Shown here: positions 48,100 through 57,193 of the stretch, one piece after another | Layout of the letters: every line of letters starts with the position of its first letter | Numbering within the stretch: the stretch's first letter is position 1 | Source of the DNA: Sphingomonas sp. BT-65 | GTDB lineage: Bacteria; Pseudomonadota; Alphaproteobacteria; Sphingomonadales; Sphingomonadaceae | DNA: 64,000 bases | Assembly: GCF_026107375.2 (NCBI RefSeq) | Contig: NZ_JAPCIA010000002.1 | Location: forward strand, 1 to 64,000 | Direction of reading: 5' to 3' | Notes under the pieces: model-generated | What the model saw: only the letters and a program-made list of their open reading frames with translations | Databases searched by the model: none | What the model was told of the DNA's origin: nothing | Translations under genes and position numbers: made by a program

Positions 48100-50412
48100 T
48101 CACCAGTTGAACCGCACCGAGCCGACCACGGTGCGCCCCGCGCCGAAATAGCAGCTGTTGTTGAACGGGCACGCGGTGACGTGGCGCGCGTCGAGCAGGT
48201 TGGCCGCGTTGACCGCCAGACTGATCCCCTCCAGCGCGCCGCTCGCCTTGCCGAGATCATAGCCGATCACCGCATCGACCAGCGTGAACGAGTCCGTGGT
48301 GAAGCGCTGGAAGGTCGCGAGGCCGTTGATCACGGCATATTGGGTGGTCCCGTCCGATCCGCCGACATAGCGCACCCCGCCGCCGAGCTTGAGGCCGCCG
48401 AGCGGGCCGGTGACCGCGGCGTTACGCCCGAAATCATAGGACACGAAGCTCGAGGCGAGCCATTCGGGCGTGCCGAGCTGGCGTGTGCCCGTCGTGGTCG
48501 GGACGGCGCCGGTGGTGGCGTTCGCGGGGATCGCCGGCACGCCCTGCGTGATGATCGCATCGGTGTAGCTGCCCGCCAGCACCACATCGAGACCGCGGAC
48601 GATCTCGCCCCGCCCTTCCAGCTCTACGCCGCGCACGCGTACCTCGCCGATCTGGATCTGCGAATTGGCGGGGATGCCGTTGGTACCCGCCGCGGGGTCG
48701 CTCACCGGTACATTCTGCCGTCGCAGGTCGTAGACCGAGGCGGTAAAGATCGCATTGGTCCCTTGCGGCTGGAACTTGAGCCCCGCTTCATACTGGCGGC
48801 CGGTGACTGGCTCGAACGGCCGGCCGTCCCAGGTCGTGCCGGCCTGCGGCTCGAACGATTCCGAATAGCTGAAGAAGGGCGAGAGGCCGAACTCGAACTC
48901 ATAGAGCGCACCGAGGCGCGCGGTAAAGGCGCTCTGCGAGAGGAAGGTCGCCGCACCGTTCGCACCCACCGCGAGCTTCTTGTTGCGCGTCGTCTGGTCG
49001 TACCAGTCGAACCGCCCGCTGGCGATCAGCTGGAGCCGGCCGATCGCGATCTGGTCCTGCAGATAGACGCCGACCTGCGTCCGCTTGCCATAGGTGTTGA
49101 CATAGGCCGGCGACAGCACCGTCAGGTCGAAGCTCGGCAGCGTGCCGCCATAGACCGGGTTGAACAGGCTGAGATTGGGGATGCTGGTCAGCGGGTTGGC
49201 GCTGACCCCGGTGTTGAACTGCTGGAAATTCTCGCCGGTGATGTTCTGATAGTCGATGCCGGCCAGCACGTTATGCTGTATCGGACCGGTCGCGAACTTG
49301 GCGGCGAAATGGTTGTCGAGCGTCAGCATGTCGAAATCCTCATCCGCGCCGCCGCCGCCGCGGATGATCGTCGAATAGTCGCTGCTGAGGCCGTCAGCGG
49401 TCTTCGCGAAGCCCTGAACGTAGAGCTGGCGGTAGCTCAGCTCGTTATTCTGGAAGCGAAAGTTCGAGCGGAAGCTCAGACTGTCGTTGAACTCGTGGCG
49501 GAAGAAGACGGCGATCGCCTTCTGCTTGTGGTTGTAGCGCTCATAGCCGGGATCGCCGGTATTGATGTCGCGCGGCAGCTCGCCGAGCGGGTTGGGCAGC
49601 ACCGAGCCATAGGCGGGAACGCCCGAATAGCCGCCGCCCGAGGGCGAATGCTGATAGGCCGCGAGCAAGGTCAGGCTGGTGCGGTCGGTCGGCGCGAAGG
49701 TCAGCATCGGGCTGACATGATAGCGCTCGGAGAAGGTGCCCTCGGTCAGCCCGTCGCTCTGCTGCCAGCCGCCGACGACGCGGAACAGCAGCCGGCCGTC
49801 CTTGTCGAGCGGCTGGTTGACATCCGCCACTGCGCGCAGCGTGTCGTAATTGCCCGCCTGCAGCTCGACCCGGCCGAACGCGGTCGCCTCGGGCAGCTTG
49901 CTGACCAGGTTGACGAGGCCGCCCGGGGTCGAGTTGCCATAGAGCACCGAGGCCGGGCCCTTGACGATGTCGATCCGCTCGATGCGGTTGAAGTCGATCT
50001 GCGGCATCGAATAGGGGCCGGCGAGCAGTCGCATGCCATCCTGGTACACGCCGGGCGCAAAGCCGCGCAGGATGAGCTGGTCGTAGCGCGTCACCATGCC
50101 GCCGCGCTGGTTGGGCGAGACGCCCGCGACATAGCCCAGCGCCTGGTTGATCGACTGGGCGTTGCGCAGTTCGAGCTCGGCGCCGTCGATCACGGTGATG
50201 CTCTGCGGGGTTTCCATCAACGGCGTGTCGGTCTTGGTGCCCGAGCCGGTGCCCTTGGTGTTGACGCCGGTGATGACGACCGTGTTGCCATCCTGCGCGG
50301 CGGCATCCTCGCCCTCGTTCGCCGCCACGATCGCCGGCACCGCCAGCGCGCATGCGATCAGCGCCGCGCGCGACAGACCCGTCGAAAACTTCCCATGGCG
50401 GCGAACGAACAT
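48100..50412 (-). CDS. TonB-dependent siderophore receptor
   Basis: 770 residues. The signal peptide and TonB-box-like region (NTVVITGVNTKGTGSGTKTD) are followed by a plug domain with LRGFAPGVYQDGMRLLAG and IDIVKGPASVLYGNSTPGG, typical of ferrichrome/FhuA-type receptors. The barrel ends in VVGSVRFNW. A Fur-like site lies upstream. The siderophore is not known; hydroxamate types are most likely from the family. Confidence 0.93.
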   Translation of the reverse strand: MFVRRHGKFSTGLSRAALIACALAVPAIVAANEGEDAAAQDGNTVVITGVNTKGTGSGTKTDTPLMETPQSITVIDGAELELRNAQSINQALGYVAGVSPNQRGGMVTRYDQLILRGFAPGVYQDGMRLLAGPYSMPQIDFNRIERIDIVKGPASVLYGNSTPGGLVNLVSKLPEATAFGRVELQAGNYDTLRAVADVNQPLDKDGRLLFRVVGGWQQSDGLTEGTFSERYHVSPMLTFAPTDRTSLTLLAAYQHSPSGGGYSGVPAYGSVLPNPLGELPRDINTGDPGYERYNHKQKAIAVFFRHEFNDSLSFRSNFRFQNNELSYRQLYVQGFAKTADGLSSDYSTIIRGGGGADEDFDMLTLDNHFAAKFATGPIQHNVLAGIDYQNITGENFQQFNTGVSANPLTSIPNLSLFNPVYGGTLPSFDLTVLSPAYVNTYGKRTQVGVYLQDQIAIGRLQLIASGRFDWYDQTTRNKKLAVGANGAATFLSQSAFTARLGALYEFEFGLSPFFSYSESFEPQAGTTWDGRPFEPVTGRQYEAGLKFQPQGTNAIFTASVYDLRRQNVPVSDPAAGTNGIPANSQIQIGEVRVRGVELEGRGEIVRGLDVVLAGSYTDAIITQGVPAIPANATTGAVPTTTGTRQLGTPEWLASSFVSYDFGRNAAVTGPLGGLKLGGGVRYVGGSDGTTQYAVINGLATFQRFTTDSFTLVDAVIGYDLGKASGALEGISLAVNAANLLDARHVTACPFNNSCYFGAGRTVVGSVRFNW

Positions 50413-50424
50413 CTGACACCCCTG

Positions 50425-50447
50425 CTATTGATAGTGATTCGCATGAG
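50425..50447. promoter_or_regulatory. candidate Fur/iron-response site
   Basis: CTATTGATAGTGATTCGCAT overlaps the AT-rich GATAATGATAATCATTATC consensus in several positions, and it lies just before the siderophore receptor start, as Fur sites usually do. Match quality is moderate. Confidence 0.5.
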
Positions 50448-50541
50448 CCGTTAGGGGCCGTACGCGTTTGTTGCAAGCGCGAAAGGACGGCGCGGCGAGC
50501 TGGTGCGCTGGCCGGACGGTGGAATATCATGTCGGGAAAAG

Positions 50542-50618
50542 TGGTGACCCCGGCGCGATTCGAACGCGCGGCCCTCAGATTAGGAATCTGATGCTCTATC
50601 CTGCTGAGCTACGGAGTC
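50542..50618 (-). tRNA. tRNA-Arg (CCT)
   Basis: Read on the minus strand: acceptor GACTCCG with CGGGGTC, D-arm GCTCAGCAGGATAGAGC, anticodon stem CAGATT/AATCTG with CCT at 50582-50584, T-loop GCGTTCGAATCGC, discriminator A and encoded CCA. Confidence 0.97.
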
Positions 50619-50682
50619 ACTCGCGCCCCAATAACCGGGTTTGGGAGGCGTGGCCAACCCCTGTTTACAGGGGCAGCAAGCG

Positions 50683-51123
50683 TCAGTTGCGCTGCTCGGG
50701 CGGCACCACGGGCAAGGGCAATGGCGCGACCGGCACGCCCTCCTCGATCAGCGCCTTGGCCTCCGCGACGCTGGCCTGGCCGTGGATCGGGGCATGCGCC
50801 TCGTCGCCGAGATGCATCGCGCGCGCCTTGTCGGCAAAGGCGAGGCCGACCCATTTCGAGCCTTCGAGCATTTTCGCCTGCGCCTCGGCCAACGCGGCCA
50901 TCACCTGCCGCGGGTCGGGCTTGCCGGGCGTCGGCGGCGCATCGGCGCGGCGGTTGCCCTTGGCGGCGACGTTGGGCGCCATCACCGCCTTGTCGATCGC
51001 GGTGTCGCCGCACAGGGGGCAGGCTACCAGCGCCTGCTCGCGCTGGCGTTCATAGTCGGCGCTCGATCCGAACCACGCTTCGAACACATGGCCGGTGGTG
51101 CAGCGCAGATCGAAGACGATCAT
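50683..51123 (-). CDS. DUF1178 family protein
   Basis: 146 residues, beginning MIVFDLRCTTGHVFEAWFGS, with a second metal-type site CPLCGD: a pattern of four zinc-like ligands (Cys and His) in the N-terminal part. The family is common in alphaproteobacteria, function unknown. Its start overlaps the stop of the upstream nitrilase (ATGA). Confidence 0.9.
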   Translation of the reverse strand: MIVFDLRCTTGHVFEAWFGSSADYERQREQALVACPLCGDTAIDKAVMAPNVAAKGNRRADAPPTPGKPDPRQVMAALAEAQAKMLEGSKWVGLAFADKARAMHLGDEAHAPIHGQASVAEAKALIEEGVPVAPLPLPVVPPEQRN

Positions 51124-51947
51124 CGCACCACCTCCACCGCAGGGATCGCGCGGCGGTGCGCGATCGCGGGCACGCGCGAACGCACCTCCACAACCCGCGC
51201 CGGATCGATCTCGGTAACGCCCAGCCCAGCCCCCTCGCCCATGTCGAGCAGCACCTCACCCCAGGGATCGACTGCCAGGCTGTGGCCATAGGTCGCGCGG
51301 CCGTCTTCATGCTCGCCCGCCTGCGCCGCGGCGATCAGATGGACGCCGGCCTCGATCGCCCGCGCGCGCAACAGGACATGCCAATGCGCCGCGCCGGTCG
51401 GGCGGGTGAACGCCGCCGGCACCGACAGCAGGGTCGCGCCGGCATCGGTCAGCGCGCGGAACAGGTCGGGGAAGCGCAGGTCGTAGCAGATCGCCAGGCC
51501 AAGCGTGCCGAGTGGGGTCGCCACCACCACGGCGCCCGTCCCGGGCGCATAGGCATCGGATTCGCGCCAACGCTCGCCGGTCGGCAGATCGACGTCGAAC
51601 AAATGCAGCTTGTCATAGCGCGCGCGGATCGCACCGTTGCCGTCGATCACGAAGCCGCGGTTGACGAAGCGGTCGTCCGTTTCCCCTCTGAGCGCCAGCG
51701 ACCCGAGATGCACCCAGATGCCGTGCTTCGCCGCGGCCTCGCGCACTGCGGCAAGCACGCGATCGTCCGTCTCGGTCATGATGTTCCCCGCCGCCCGCTC
51801 GCGATCGCGATCGACCAGCCCCGACATCTCGGGCGTGAACAGCATCGTCGCGCCGCCCGCCGCCGCCTGTGCGACGCCGTCTGCCAGCGTGCGCGCATTG
51901 GCGAGCGGATCGATCCCGCTCGTCATCTGAAGGATCGCGGCCTTCAT
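51120..51947 (-). CDS. carbon-nitrogen hydrolase (nitrilase superfamily)
   Basis: 275 residues, Glu-Lys-Cys catalytic triad in LFTPEMSG, RYDKLHLFDVD and AICYDLRFPDLF. It resembles the NIT-type omega-amidases that clean up damaged metabolites, but the substrate is not shown. It overlaps grxC upstream and the DUF1178 gene downstream by 4 bases each. Confidence 0.9.
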   Translation of the reverse strand: MKAAILQMTSGIDPLANARTLADGVAQAAAGGATMLFTPEMSGLVDRDRERAAGNIMTETDDRVLAAVREAAAKHGIWVHLGSLALRGETDDRFVNRGFVIDGNGAIRARYDKLHLFDVDLPTGERWRESDAYAPGTGAVVVATPLGTLGLAICYDLRFPDLFRALTDAGATLLSVPAAFTRPTGAAHWHVLLRARAIEAGVHLIAAAQAGEHEDGRATYGHSLAVDPWGEVLLDMGEGAGLGVTEIDPARVVEVRSRVPAIAHRRAIPAVEVVR

Positions 51948-52201
51948 TGCCCGAGCAGCGCGTCCAGCCTGCCCTCGCGTTCGAGCGCGACGAGATCGTC
52001 CGACCCGCCGATATGCGCGCCATCGATGAAAATCTGCGGCACGGTGGTGCGGCCACTGGCACGCTGGATCATCTCCTGCCGCCTGGGCCCGCCCATCGTC
52101 AGGTCGAACTCCTCATAGTCGGCGCCCTTGCTGTCGAGCAGCGCCTTGGCCCGCGCGCAGAAGCCGCAGAACGCCTTGGTATAGATTTCGATCTTCGCCA
52201 T
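51944..52201 (-). CDS. grxC: glutaredoxin
   Basis: Glutathione-linked thiol reductase of 85 residues. Active site is CGFC rather than the usual CPYC, in KAFCGFCARAK; the TVPQIF cis-proline loop and GGSDDL end are present. ATG at 52201 was preferred over an in-frame GTG one codon earlier. It overlaps the nitrilase start. Confidence 0.94.
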   Translation of the reverse strand: MAKIEIYTKAFCGFCARAKALLDSKGADYEEFDLTMGGPRRQEMIQRASGRTTVPQIFIDGAHIGGSDDLVALEREGRLDALLGQ

Positions 52202-52234
52202 CACCCTCTGAGGTGAGAGCCCGGCCCGCGCTTG

Positions 52235-52966
52235 TCAATCGGCCGCATTGGGATCGAGCACGCGCGCCCAGCACAGGACCGCCACCCGCGCCGCGCCCGC
52301 GCGCTTGAGCACGCGCACGCAGGCGTCGGTGGTCGCGCCGCTGGTGAAGACATCGTCGACCAGCACGACCGACCGGCCCTTCACCCGCTCCCGCACACCG
52401 GGCGCGGCCGCGAAGGCGCCAGCGACCGCCTTCGCCCGTCCCCGCGCGCCGAGCCCGCGCAGCACCGGCGTTGCCTTCACCCGGCGTAGCAGATCCAGTT
52501 CGGCGGGGATGCCGCGCAGCCGCGAAAGCTCGCGCGCGATCAGCGCCGCCTGGTTGAAGCCGCGCCCCCAGATGCGCCAGCGGTGGAGCGGCACCGGCAC
52601 CAGCAACTCGGCGCCCTCGGGCATCAGCCGCGCCATCAGCCGTGCGGCGGTGGCGGCATAGGCGGTGCGTCCGCCATATTTGAGCTTGAGAACGAGCGTG
52701 CGTGTGGCCGGGCCGTACGCCACCGCGGCGCGGATGCCGTCGTGCACCGGCGGCTCGGCGAGGCATGGGCCGCAGAGTGCCTCCGCGCCGCGATCGAACT
52801 CGAACGGCAGGTTGCACGCAGTGCACCAGGGCGGCGCGATCAGCGTGAATTGTCCCCAGCATCGCGCACAGAAGCGGTGGTCGGCCTCGACCACCTCGCT
52901 ACAGCCCGGACAGCGCGGCGGGAGCGCCAGCGCGATGAGCTTCAGGATCGGTTCGCGTGCCCCCAC
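52235..52966 (-). CDS. ComF family protein
   Basis: 243 residues. A four-cysteine zinc region (PPRCPGCSEVV, FCARCWG, CTACNLPF, CGPCLAEP) precedes a phosphoribosyltransferase-like fold with VVLVDDVFTSGATT. ComF is needed for natural DNA uptake in some bacteria; in others the role is open. The GTG start at 52966 was chosen; a TTG further upstream is in frame. It is divergent from the methyltransferase, with about 44 bases between starts. Confidence 0.9.
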   Translation of the reverse strand: MGAREPILKLIALALPPRCPGCSEVVEADHRFCARCWGQFTLIAPPWCTACNLPFEFDRGAEALCGPCLAEPPVHDGIRAAVAYGPATRTLVLKLKYGGRTAYAATAARLMARLMPEGAELLVPVPLHRWRIWGRGFNQAALIARELSRLRGIPAELDLLRRVKATPVLRGLGARGRAKAVAGAFAAAPGVRERVKGRSVVLVDDVFTSGATTDACVRVLKRAGAARVAVLCWARVLDPNAAD

Positions 52967-53010
52967 GGCGCTTCTTGTCGCGCGGCGACGAAACCGGCAC
53001 AAGCCGCCCC

Positions 53011-53853
53011 GTGACCTCCGCCGTAATCCCGCCCGAAATCTTCGACCGCGTCCGCCGCCACGCCCGTCGCGACCGCGCCGCCCCGCACTTCGCCGACGCC
53101 GCGTTCATACGCGACTGGATGCTGGAGGGGATCACCGAACGGCTCGACGCGGTGCGCCGCGACTTCACCGAGGTGCTCGACCTCGGCTGCTTCGACGGCG
53201 GTTTCATCCCGCCACCCGGTGCACGGGTGACGCGGATCGACGCGGGCGCGCGCTTCGCCGCGATGGCTGGCGGCATCCAGGGCGAGGAGGACCAGCCGCA
53301 TTTCCCCGACGCCAGCTTCGATCTCGTCGTCGCCGCGGGCAGCCTCGACACCGTCAACGACCTGCCCGGCGCATTGGCGCTAATCCGCCGCGCGTTGCGG
53401 CCCGACGGGCTGTTCCTCGGCGCATTCCTCGGCGGTTCGACCCTTTCGACTCTGCGCGCCGTGCTGCTCGAGGCCGAGGCCGACCGCCCGGCAGCGCGCG
53501 TCCATCCGCAGATCGACGTGCGCGCCGCGGGCGACCTGCTGATGCGCGCCGGCTTCGCGCTGCCCGTCGCGGACGTCGAGACCCTCGACGTCCGCTATGC
53601 AAGTCTATTCGACCTGGTCCGCGACCTGCGCGGCATGGCGGGCACGAGCCTGCTGCCATCCTCGCCCCCGCTGTCCCGCGCCATCGTGGCGCGCGCCGCC
53701 GCGGCATTCGGCGCGCGCGCCGATGCAGAAGGACGGACGACCGAGCGCTTCGACGCGATCTTCGTGACCGGCTGGGCGCCCGATCCCTCGCAGCCGCAGC
53801 CGGCACGCCGCGGCTCCGCGACCGCCTCGCTCGCCGCCGCGCTGAAACCCTAG
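53011..53853 (+). CDS. SAM-dependent methyltransferase, NDUFAF5/BioC-like
   Basis: 280 residues from GTG 53011. The SAM-binding motif is VLDLGCFDGGF, and a VVAAGSLDTVNDLPGAL block with RPDGLFLGAFLGG follows, a pattern of the NDUFAF5-like group that acts on complex I in mitochondria; the bacterial role is unclear. Its 3' end overlaps mutT by 4 bases (convergent). Confidence 0.88.
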   Translation: MTSAVIPPEIFDRVRRHARRDRAAPHFADAAFIRDWMLEGITERLDAVRRDFTEVLDLGCFDGGFIPPPGARVTRIDAGARFAAMAGGIQGEEDQPHFPDASFDLVVAAGSLDTVNDLPGALALIRRALRPDGLFLGAFLGGSTLSTLRAVLLEAEADRPAARVHPQIDVRAAGDLLMRAGFALPVADVETLDVRYASLFDLVRDLRGMAGTSLLPSSPPLSRAIVARAAAAFGARADAEGRTTERFDAIFVTGWAPDPSQPQPARRGSATASLAAALKP

Positions 53854-54308
53854 ATCAGCGCCTCGAGCAGGCCGATCAGCGGCATGTCCGCAGGCGGCAT
53901 CTCCAGCCGGTGCAGCTCGAGCGGGCGCACCCATTTGAGCGCCGTCGCGTGTTGCGGCTGCGGCACCCCGCTCCATTTGCGTAGCGCGTAGAGGAGAAGC
54001 AGCAAATGCCGCTCGCCCAGCGCCTCGCTGGCGAAGGTCGCGGGGGCGAGGCAGGCGCGCTCGACGCCGATGCCGAGCTCCTCCTCCAGCTCGCGGCACA
54101 GCGCGGCTTCGGGCAGCTCGCCGGGATCGACCTTGCCGCCGGGGAATTCCCACAGCCCGGCCATCGGTTTGCCTGGCGGCCGCTGCTGCACCAGCACGCG
54201 GCCGTCGCCGTCGACCAGCGCTGCCGCGACCACCATCAACAGTCCGGGCTTGGGCAGACCCGATCTCAATGTCTCCGAATCGGAGCTTCCAGTTTGCAAC
54301 ATCGACAT
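53850..54308 (-). CDS. mutT: Nudix hydrolase, 8-oxo-dGTP diphosphatase type
   Basis: 152 residues. The Nudix box GGKVDPGELPEAALCRELEEE is intact (GX5EX7REUXEEXGU form). The family removes oxidised dGTP before it is built into DNA. The N-terminal 24 residues are non-standard and the start could be Met25 (54236). Convergent with the methyltransferase. Confidence 0.9.
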   Translation of the reverse strand: MSMLQTGSSDSETLRSGLPKPGLLMVVAAALVDGDGRVLVQQRPPGKPMAGLWEFPGGKVDPGELPEAALCRELEEELGIGVERACLAPATFASEALGERHLLLLLYALRKWSGVPQPQHATALKWVRPLELHRLEMPPADMPLIGLLEALI

Positions 54309-54363
54309 TTCGTTAATCTTGAATCCCTAGATTCCGGTAATCCCGATTGGAGAAGATGCGTCC

Positions 54364-54561
54364 ATGCGTGCGCTGAAGACATTGCCTGGACGCCTTGTGC
54401 GCTGTCCGCTGGTCCGTTGCCAGCGCGCCGCGACCGCGGTCGAATATGGCCTGATCCTCGCGCTCATCGTCCTCGCCATGATGCTGGCGCTGATCGAACT
54501 CGCCGGCACCACCACGGGCATGTGGAACAACGTCAGCGCCGCGGTGCAAGGCGCCCGCTGA
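54364..54561 (+). CDS. Flp-type pilin, variant processing site
   Basis: 65 residues. A hydrophobic helix follows ATAVEYGL, the Flp (type IVb pilin) pattern, with Ala in place of the usual Gly before the prepilin cleavage site (RAATAVEY). Two closer pilins lie downstream. No tad/cpa assembly genes are in the window. Confidence 0.85.
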   Translation: MRALKTLPGRLVRCPLVRCQRAATAVEYGLILALIVLAMMLALIELAGTTTGMWNNVSAAVQGAR

Positions 54562-54693
54562 TTCCCCTGCACGTCCCGGCGCATCTAAGTCCTTTGTTAA
54601 CTTCCGCCCCGTAATTTCCGTGGTTGCTGGACCGGGGGGCTTCATCCCGCGTGCAGCCGGGTAACTGAAGTTGTGAACAGGATGGAGACCGGT

Positions 54694-54861
54694 ATGAACA
54701 CGATTCGCAAGATTTTCGGCAACAAGAAGGGCGCGACCGCCATCGAGTACGGCCTCATCGCCGCGCTCATCGCCGTCGCCGCGATTGCCGCGATGCAGGG
54801 CCTGGGCAACCAGCTCAAGACCACTTTCGGCAACGTTTCGTCGAACATGAAGGCGTCGTAA
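54694..54861 (+). CDS. Flp-type pilin, copy 1
   Basis: 55 residues with a KKGATAIEYGLIAALIAVAA signal, where cleavage after Gly leaves Glu5-Tyr6 of the Flp consensus, then a helix and a short polar tail (GNVSSNMKAS). GGAG precedes the ATG. It is nearly identical from residue 10 on to the next pilin. Confidence 0.95.
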   Translation: MNTIRKIFGNKKGATAIEYGLIAALIAVAAIAAMQGLGNQLKTTFGNVSSNMKAS

Positions 54862-54886
54862 GACCCTTTCGACAAAACCAAAGACC

Positions 54887-54925
54887 GGGGCGGCGGGACG
54901 AGAGTTCCGCCGCCCCATCTATTTT
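54887..54925 (+). terminator. terminator after Flp copy 1
   Basis: GGGGCGGCGG and CCGCCGCCCC (54907-54916) form a 10-bp stem, then ATCTATTTT. Confidence 0.9.
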
Positions 54926-55053
54926 CGACTTCATTGTTACTTGAGCGTAACGATATTACCAATCGATTTAGGATGCGTGTTTAGCACCCCGCAAGCCGCA
55001 CCGTGCAAGATTGTCGTGCCAGCGCCGTAATGACACGTGCGCTCAGCGGGGGA

Positions 55054-55221
55054 ATGTCGATGGTTCGCGCACTTTTCCGTAGTCGCAAGGGAGCGACTGC
55101 AATCGAGTATGGACTGATTGCGGCGCTTATCGCCGTCGCCGCGATCGCGGCGATGCAGGGGCTGGGCAATCAGCTCACCACGACCTTCAGCAACGTCTCG
55201 TCGAACATGAAGGCGTCGTAA
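55054..55221 (+). CDS. Flp-type pilin, copy 2
   Basis: 55 residues, with RKGATAIEYGLIAALIAVAA and the same tail (SNVSSNMKAS). It differs from copy 1 by a few residues outside the helix. The ATG at 55054 gives the same length as copy 1; a second ATG two codons later is possible. Confidence 0.95.
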   Translation: MSMVRALFRSRKGATAIEYGLIAALIAVAAIAAMQGLGNQLTTTFSNVSSNMKAS

Positions 55222-55244
55222 GGCCGTTCAGGTTCCGAAATCGG

Positions 55245-55278
55245 GGGGCGGCGAGCTTGGGTTCGCCGCCCCTTTTCC
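55245..55278 (+). terminator. terminator after Flp copy 2
   Basis: GGGGCGGCGA with TCGCCGCCCC (55263-55272), then TTTTCC. The same stem core as the previous terminator, so it was duplicated with the gene. Confidence 0.9.
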
Positions 55279-55281
55279 TTG

Positions 55282-56229
55282 TCAGGCGCGGCCCATCGCC
55301 AGGAACTTGACGCGGCGGCTCTGGCGCAGCGCCGTGGCGCCCTGCCCGGCAAGCTCGCCGAGCGCCGCCTCGATCGCGTCGCCGAGCGAATCGATCGCGG
55401 CATCACGGTCGCGATGCGCCCCGCCCAGCGGCTCGGGCACGATCGTGTCGATCACGCCCAGTTCCTTGAGGTGCTGCGCAGTCACCTTCATCGCCTCGGC
55501 CGCCTCGGGCGCCTTGTCCGCGGTGCGCCACAGGATCGAGGCGCAGCCCTCGGGCGAGATCACCGAATAGACCGCATGCTCCATCATCAGCACGCGATTG
55601 CCTGCGGCGAGCGCCACCGCGCCGCCCGAACCGCCCTCGCCCAGGATTGACGCGACCAGCGGCACGCCCGCGTTGAGGCACGCCTCGGTCGAGCGGGCGA
55701 TCGCCTCAGCCTGGCCGCGCTCCTCGGCCTCCATCCCCGGGAAGGCGCCCGAAGTGTCGACCAGCGTGATCACCGGGATGCCGAACTTGTCGGCGAGTTC
55801 GACCAGGCGGATCGCCTTGCGATAGCCCTCGGGCTTGCCCATGCCGAAATTGTGCTTGAGGCGGCTGGCGGTGTCGTCGCCCTTCTCGTGCCCGATCACC
55901 ATCACGCGCCGCCCGCGGAACCGGCCGAGCCCGCCCTGGATCGCGGCGTCGTCGGCAAAGGCGCGATCGCCGCCCAATGGCATGAAATCGCTGATCAGCC
56001 GTGCGACATAATGTTTGAAGTGCGGGCGCTCGGGGTGCCGCGCGACCAAAGTCTTTTGCCACGGGGTCAGCCGCGAATACGCGTCGCGCAGGAACCTGTC
56101 CGACTTGGCCTGGAGCCTTGCGACTTCGCTGTCGATATCGACCTCGCCACCGGCCGCGGCTTCGCGCAGCTCGTCGATGCGGGCCTGAAGCTCGGCAATC
56201 GGCTTCTCGAATTCGAGGAAAGTAGCCAT
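55282..56229 (-). CDS. accA: acetyl-CoA carboxylase carboxyltransferase alpha
   Basis: First step of fatty-acid synthesis, working with AccD, AccB and AccC. 315 residues of usual length; conserved [18 protein letters not shown] start and the crotonase-like core [32 protein letters not shown]. Its partner accD is not in the window. The gap to xerD is small. Confidence 0.97.
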   Translation of the reverse strand: MATFLEFEKPIAELQARIDELREAAAGGEVDIDSEVARLQAKSDRFLRDAYSRLTPWQKTLVARHPERPHFKHYVARLISDFMPLGGDRAFADDAAIQGGLGRFRGRRVMVIGHEKGDDTASRLKHNFGMGKPEGYRKAIRLVELADKFGIPVITLVDTSGAFPGMEAEERGQAEAIARSTEACLNAGVPLVASILGEGGSGGAVALAAGNRVLMMEHAVYSVISPEGCASILWRTADKAPEAAEAMKVTAQHLKELGVIDTIVPEPLGGAHRDRDAAIDSLGDAIEAALGELAGQGATALRQSRRVKFLAMGRA

Positions 56230-56239
56230 CGGCGCGGCC

Positions 56240-57193
56240 CTATGCCCCCTCTTTGCTCACGTCAACGCGCCCAGTGACTCGGGCCTTGATCTTGGGTTTG
56301 TCAGCAAGCGGGTGCCGCTCATTGACCAGCTGCACCAGCCGGGCGCTGTCGACATGGGTGTAGATCTCGGTGGTCGCGATATCGGCATGCCCCAGCATCG
56401 CCTGCAGCGCGCGCAGGTCCGCGCCGCCCTCGAGCAGGTGTGTGGCGAAGGCGTGGCGCAGCACATGCGGGCTGATCCGGTCGGCCGGGATCCCCGCCTC
56501 GGCGGCGAGCGCGCGGATCATCTGGTAGAGACGCACGCGGGAGAGATGACCCTTGCCCGACGGAAACAACCATTGCCGCTGCACGTCGACATGGCTGCGC
56601 CACGCCGCCACCGCGGCGCGCGCGCGATCCGACAGCGGCACCAGCCGCTCGCGCCCGCCCTTGCCCCGCAGGATGAGATAGGGCTTGTCCGGCTGCACCG
56701 CGTTGCGCGGCAGCGAGACCAGCTCGGTCGCCCGCAGCCCGGAGCCGTAGAGCAGCTCGACCAGCGCCAGCAGCCGGAGGTCGCGCGGATCCGGCGGCAC
56801 GCGCTCGATCCGCGCCTGGATCGCCGCGAACAGCCGCTCGACATCGGCGGTGGACAGCGTCTTGGGCAAGCTCCGGCCGCTCCCCGGGCGCGGCAGGGCA
56901 GCGCCGGGATCGTCGGCGCGCAGCCCCTCATTGGCGAGGAAGGAAAAGAAACGGCGCAGGGCGGCGGACTTGCGCGCGACGGTCGCGCGCGACAAGTCGC
57001 GCCATTCGTGCGCGAGCTTCTCGATCCCGGAGCGATCGGCGGCGGCGAGCCCTCTTGCCAGCACCTCGGACGCGAGCCGCAGGTCGGTGCCATAGGCGGC
57101 GATCGTGTTGCGCGAGGCGCCCGCCTCCGCCGCCATCATCTCGAGGAAGCGCTCGATCAGCGCGCGGTCGTCGCCCGGGCTTGCGCCGGTCAA
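56240..57193 (-). CDS. xerD: site-specific tyrosine recombinase XerD
   Basis: Resolves chromosome dimers at dif with XerC. 317 residues: N-terminal SAM-like core-binding domain (residues 10-95), catalytic residues Arg154 (SGLRATE), His243 and Arg246 (SPHVLRHAF), His269 (MLGHADI) and nucleophile Tyr278 (EIYTH). Position beside accA is the usual xerD context. Overlaps the downstream start of the 600-residue gene's stop (ATGA). It is the cell's recombinase and not a phage integrase. Confidence 0.94.
   Translation of the reverse strand: MTGASPGDDRALIERFLEMMAAEAGASRNTIAAYGTDLRLASEVLARGLAAADRSGIEKLAHEWRDLSRATVARKSAALRRFFSFLANEGLRADDPGAALPRPGSGRSLPKTLSTADVERLFAAIQARIERVPPDPRDLRLLALVELLYGSGLRATELVSLPRNAVQPDKPYLILRGKGGRERLVPLSDRARAAVAAWRSHVDVQRQWLFPSGKGHLSRVRLYQMIRALAAEAGIPADRISPHVLRHAFATHLLEGGADLRALQAMLGHADIATTEIYTHVDSARLVQLVNERHPLADKPKIKARVTGRVDVSKEGA

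Noticed and set aside
56240..57193. Phage or island integrase
   Set aside because: The tyrosine recombinase has the length and setting of XerD beside accA, with no attachment site or mobile genes.
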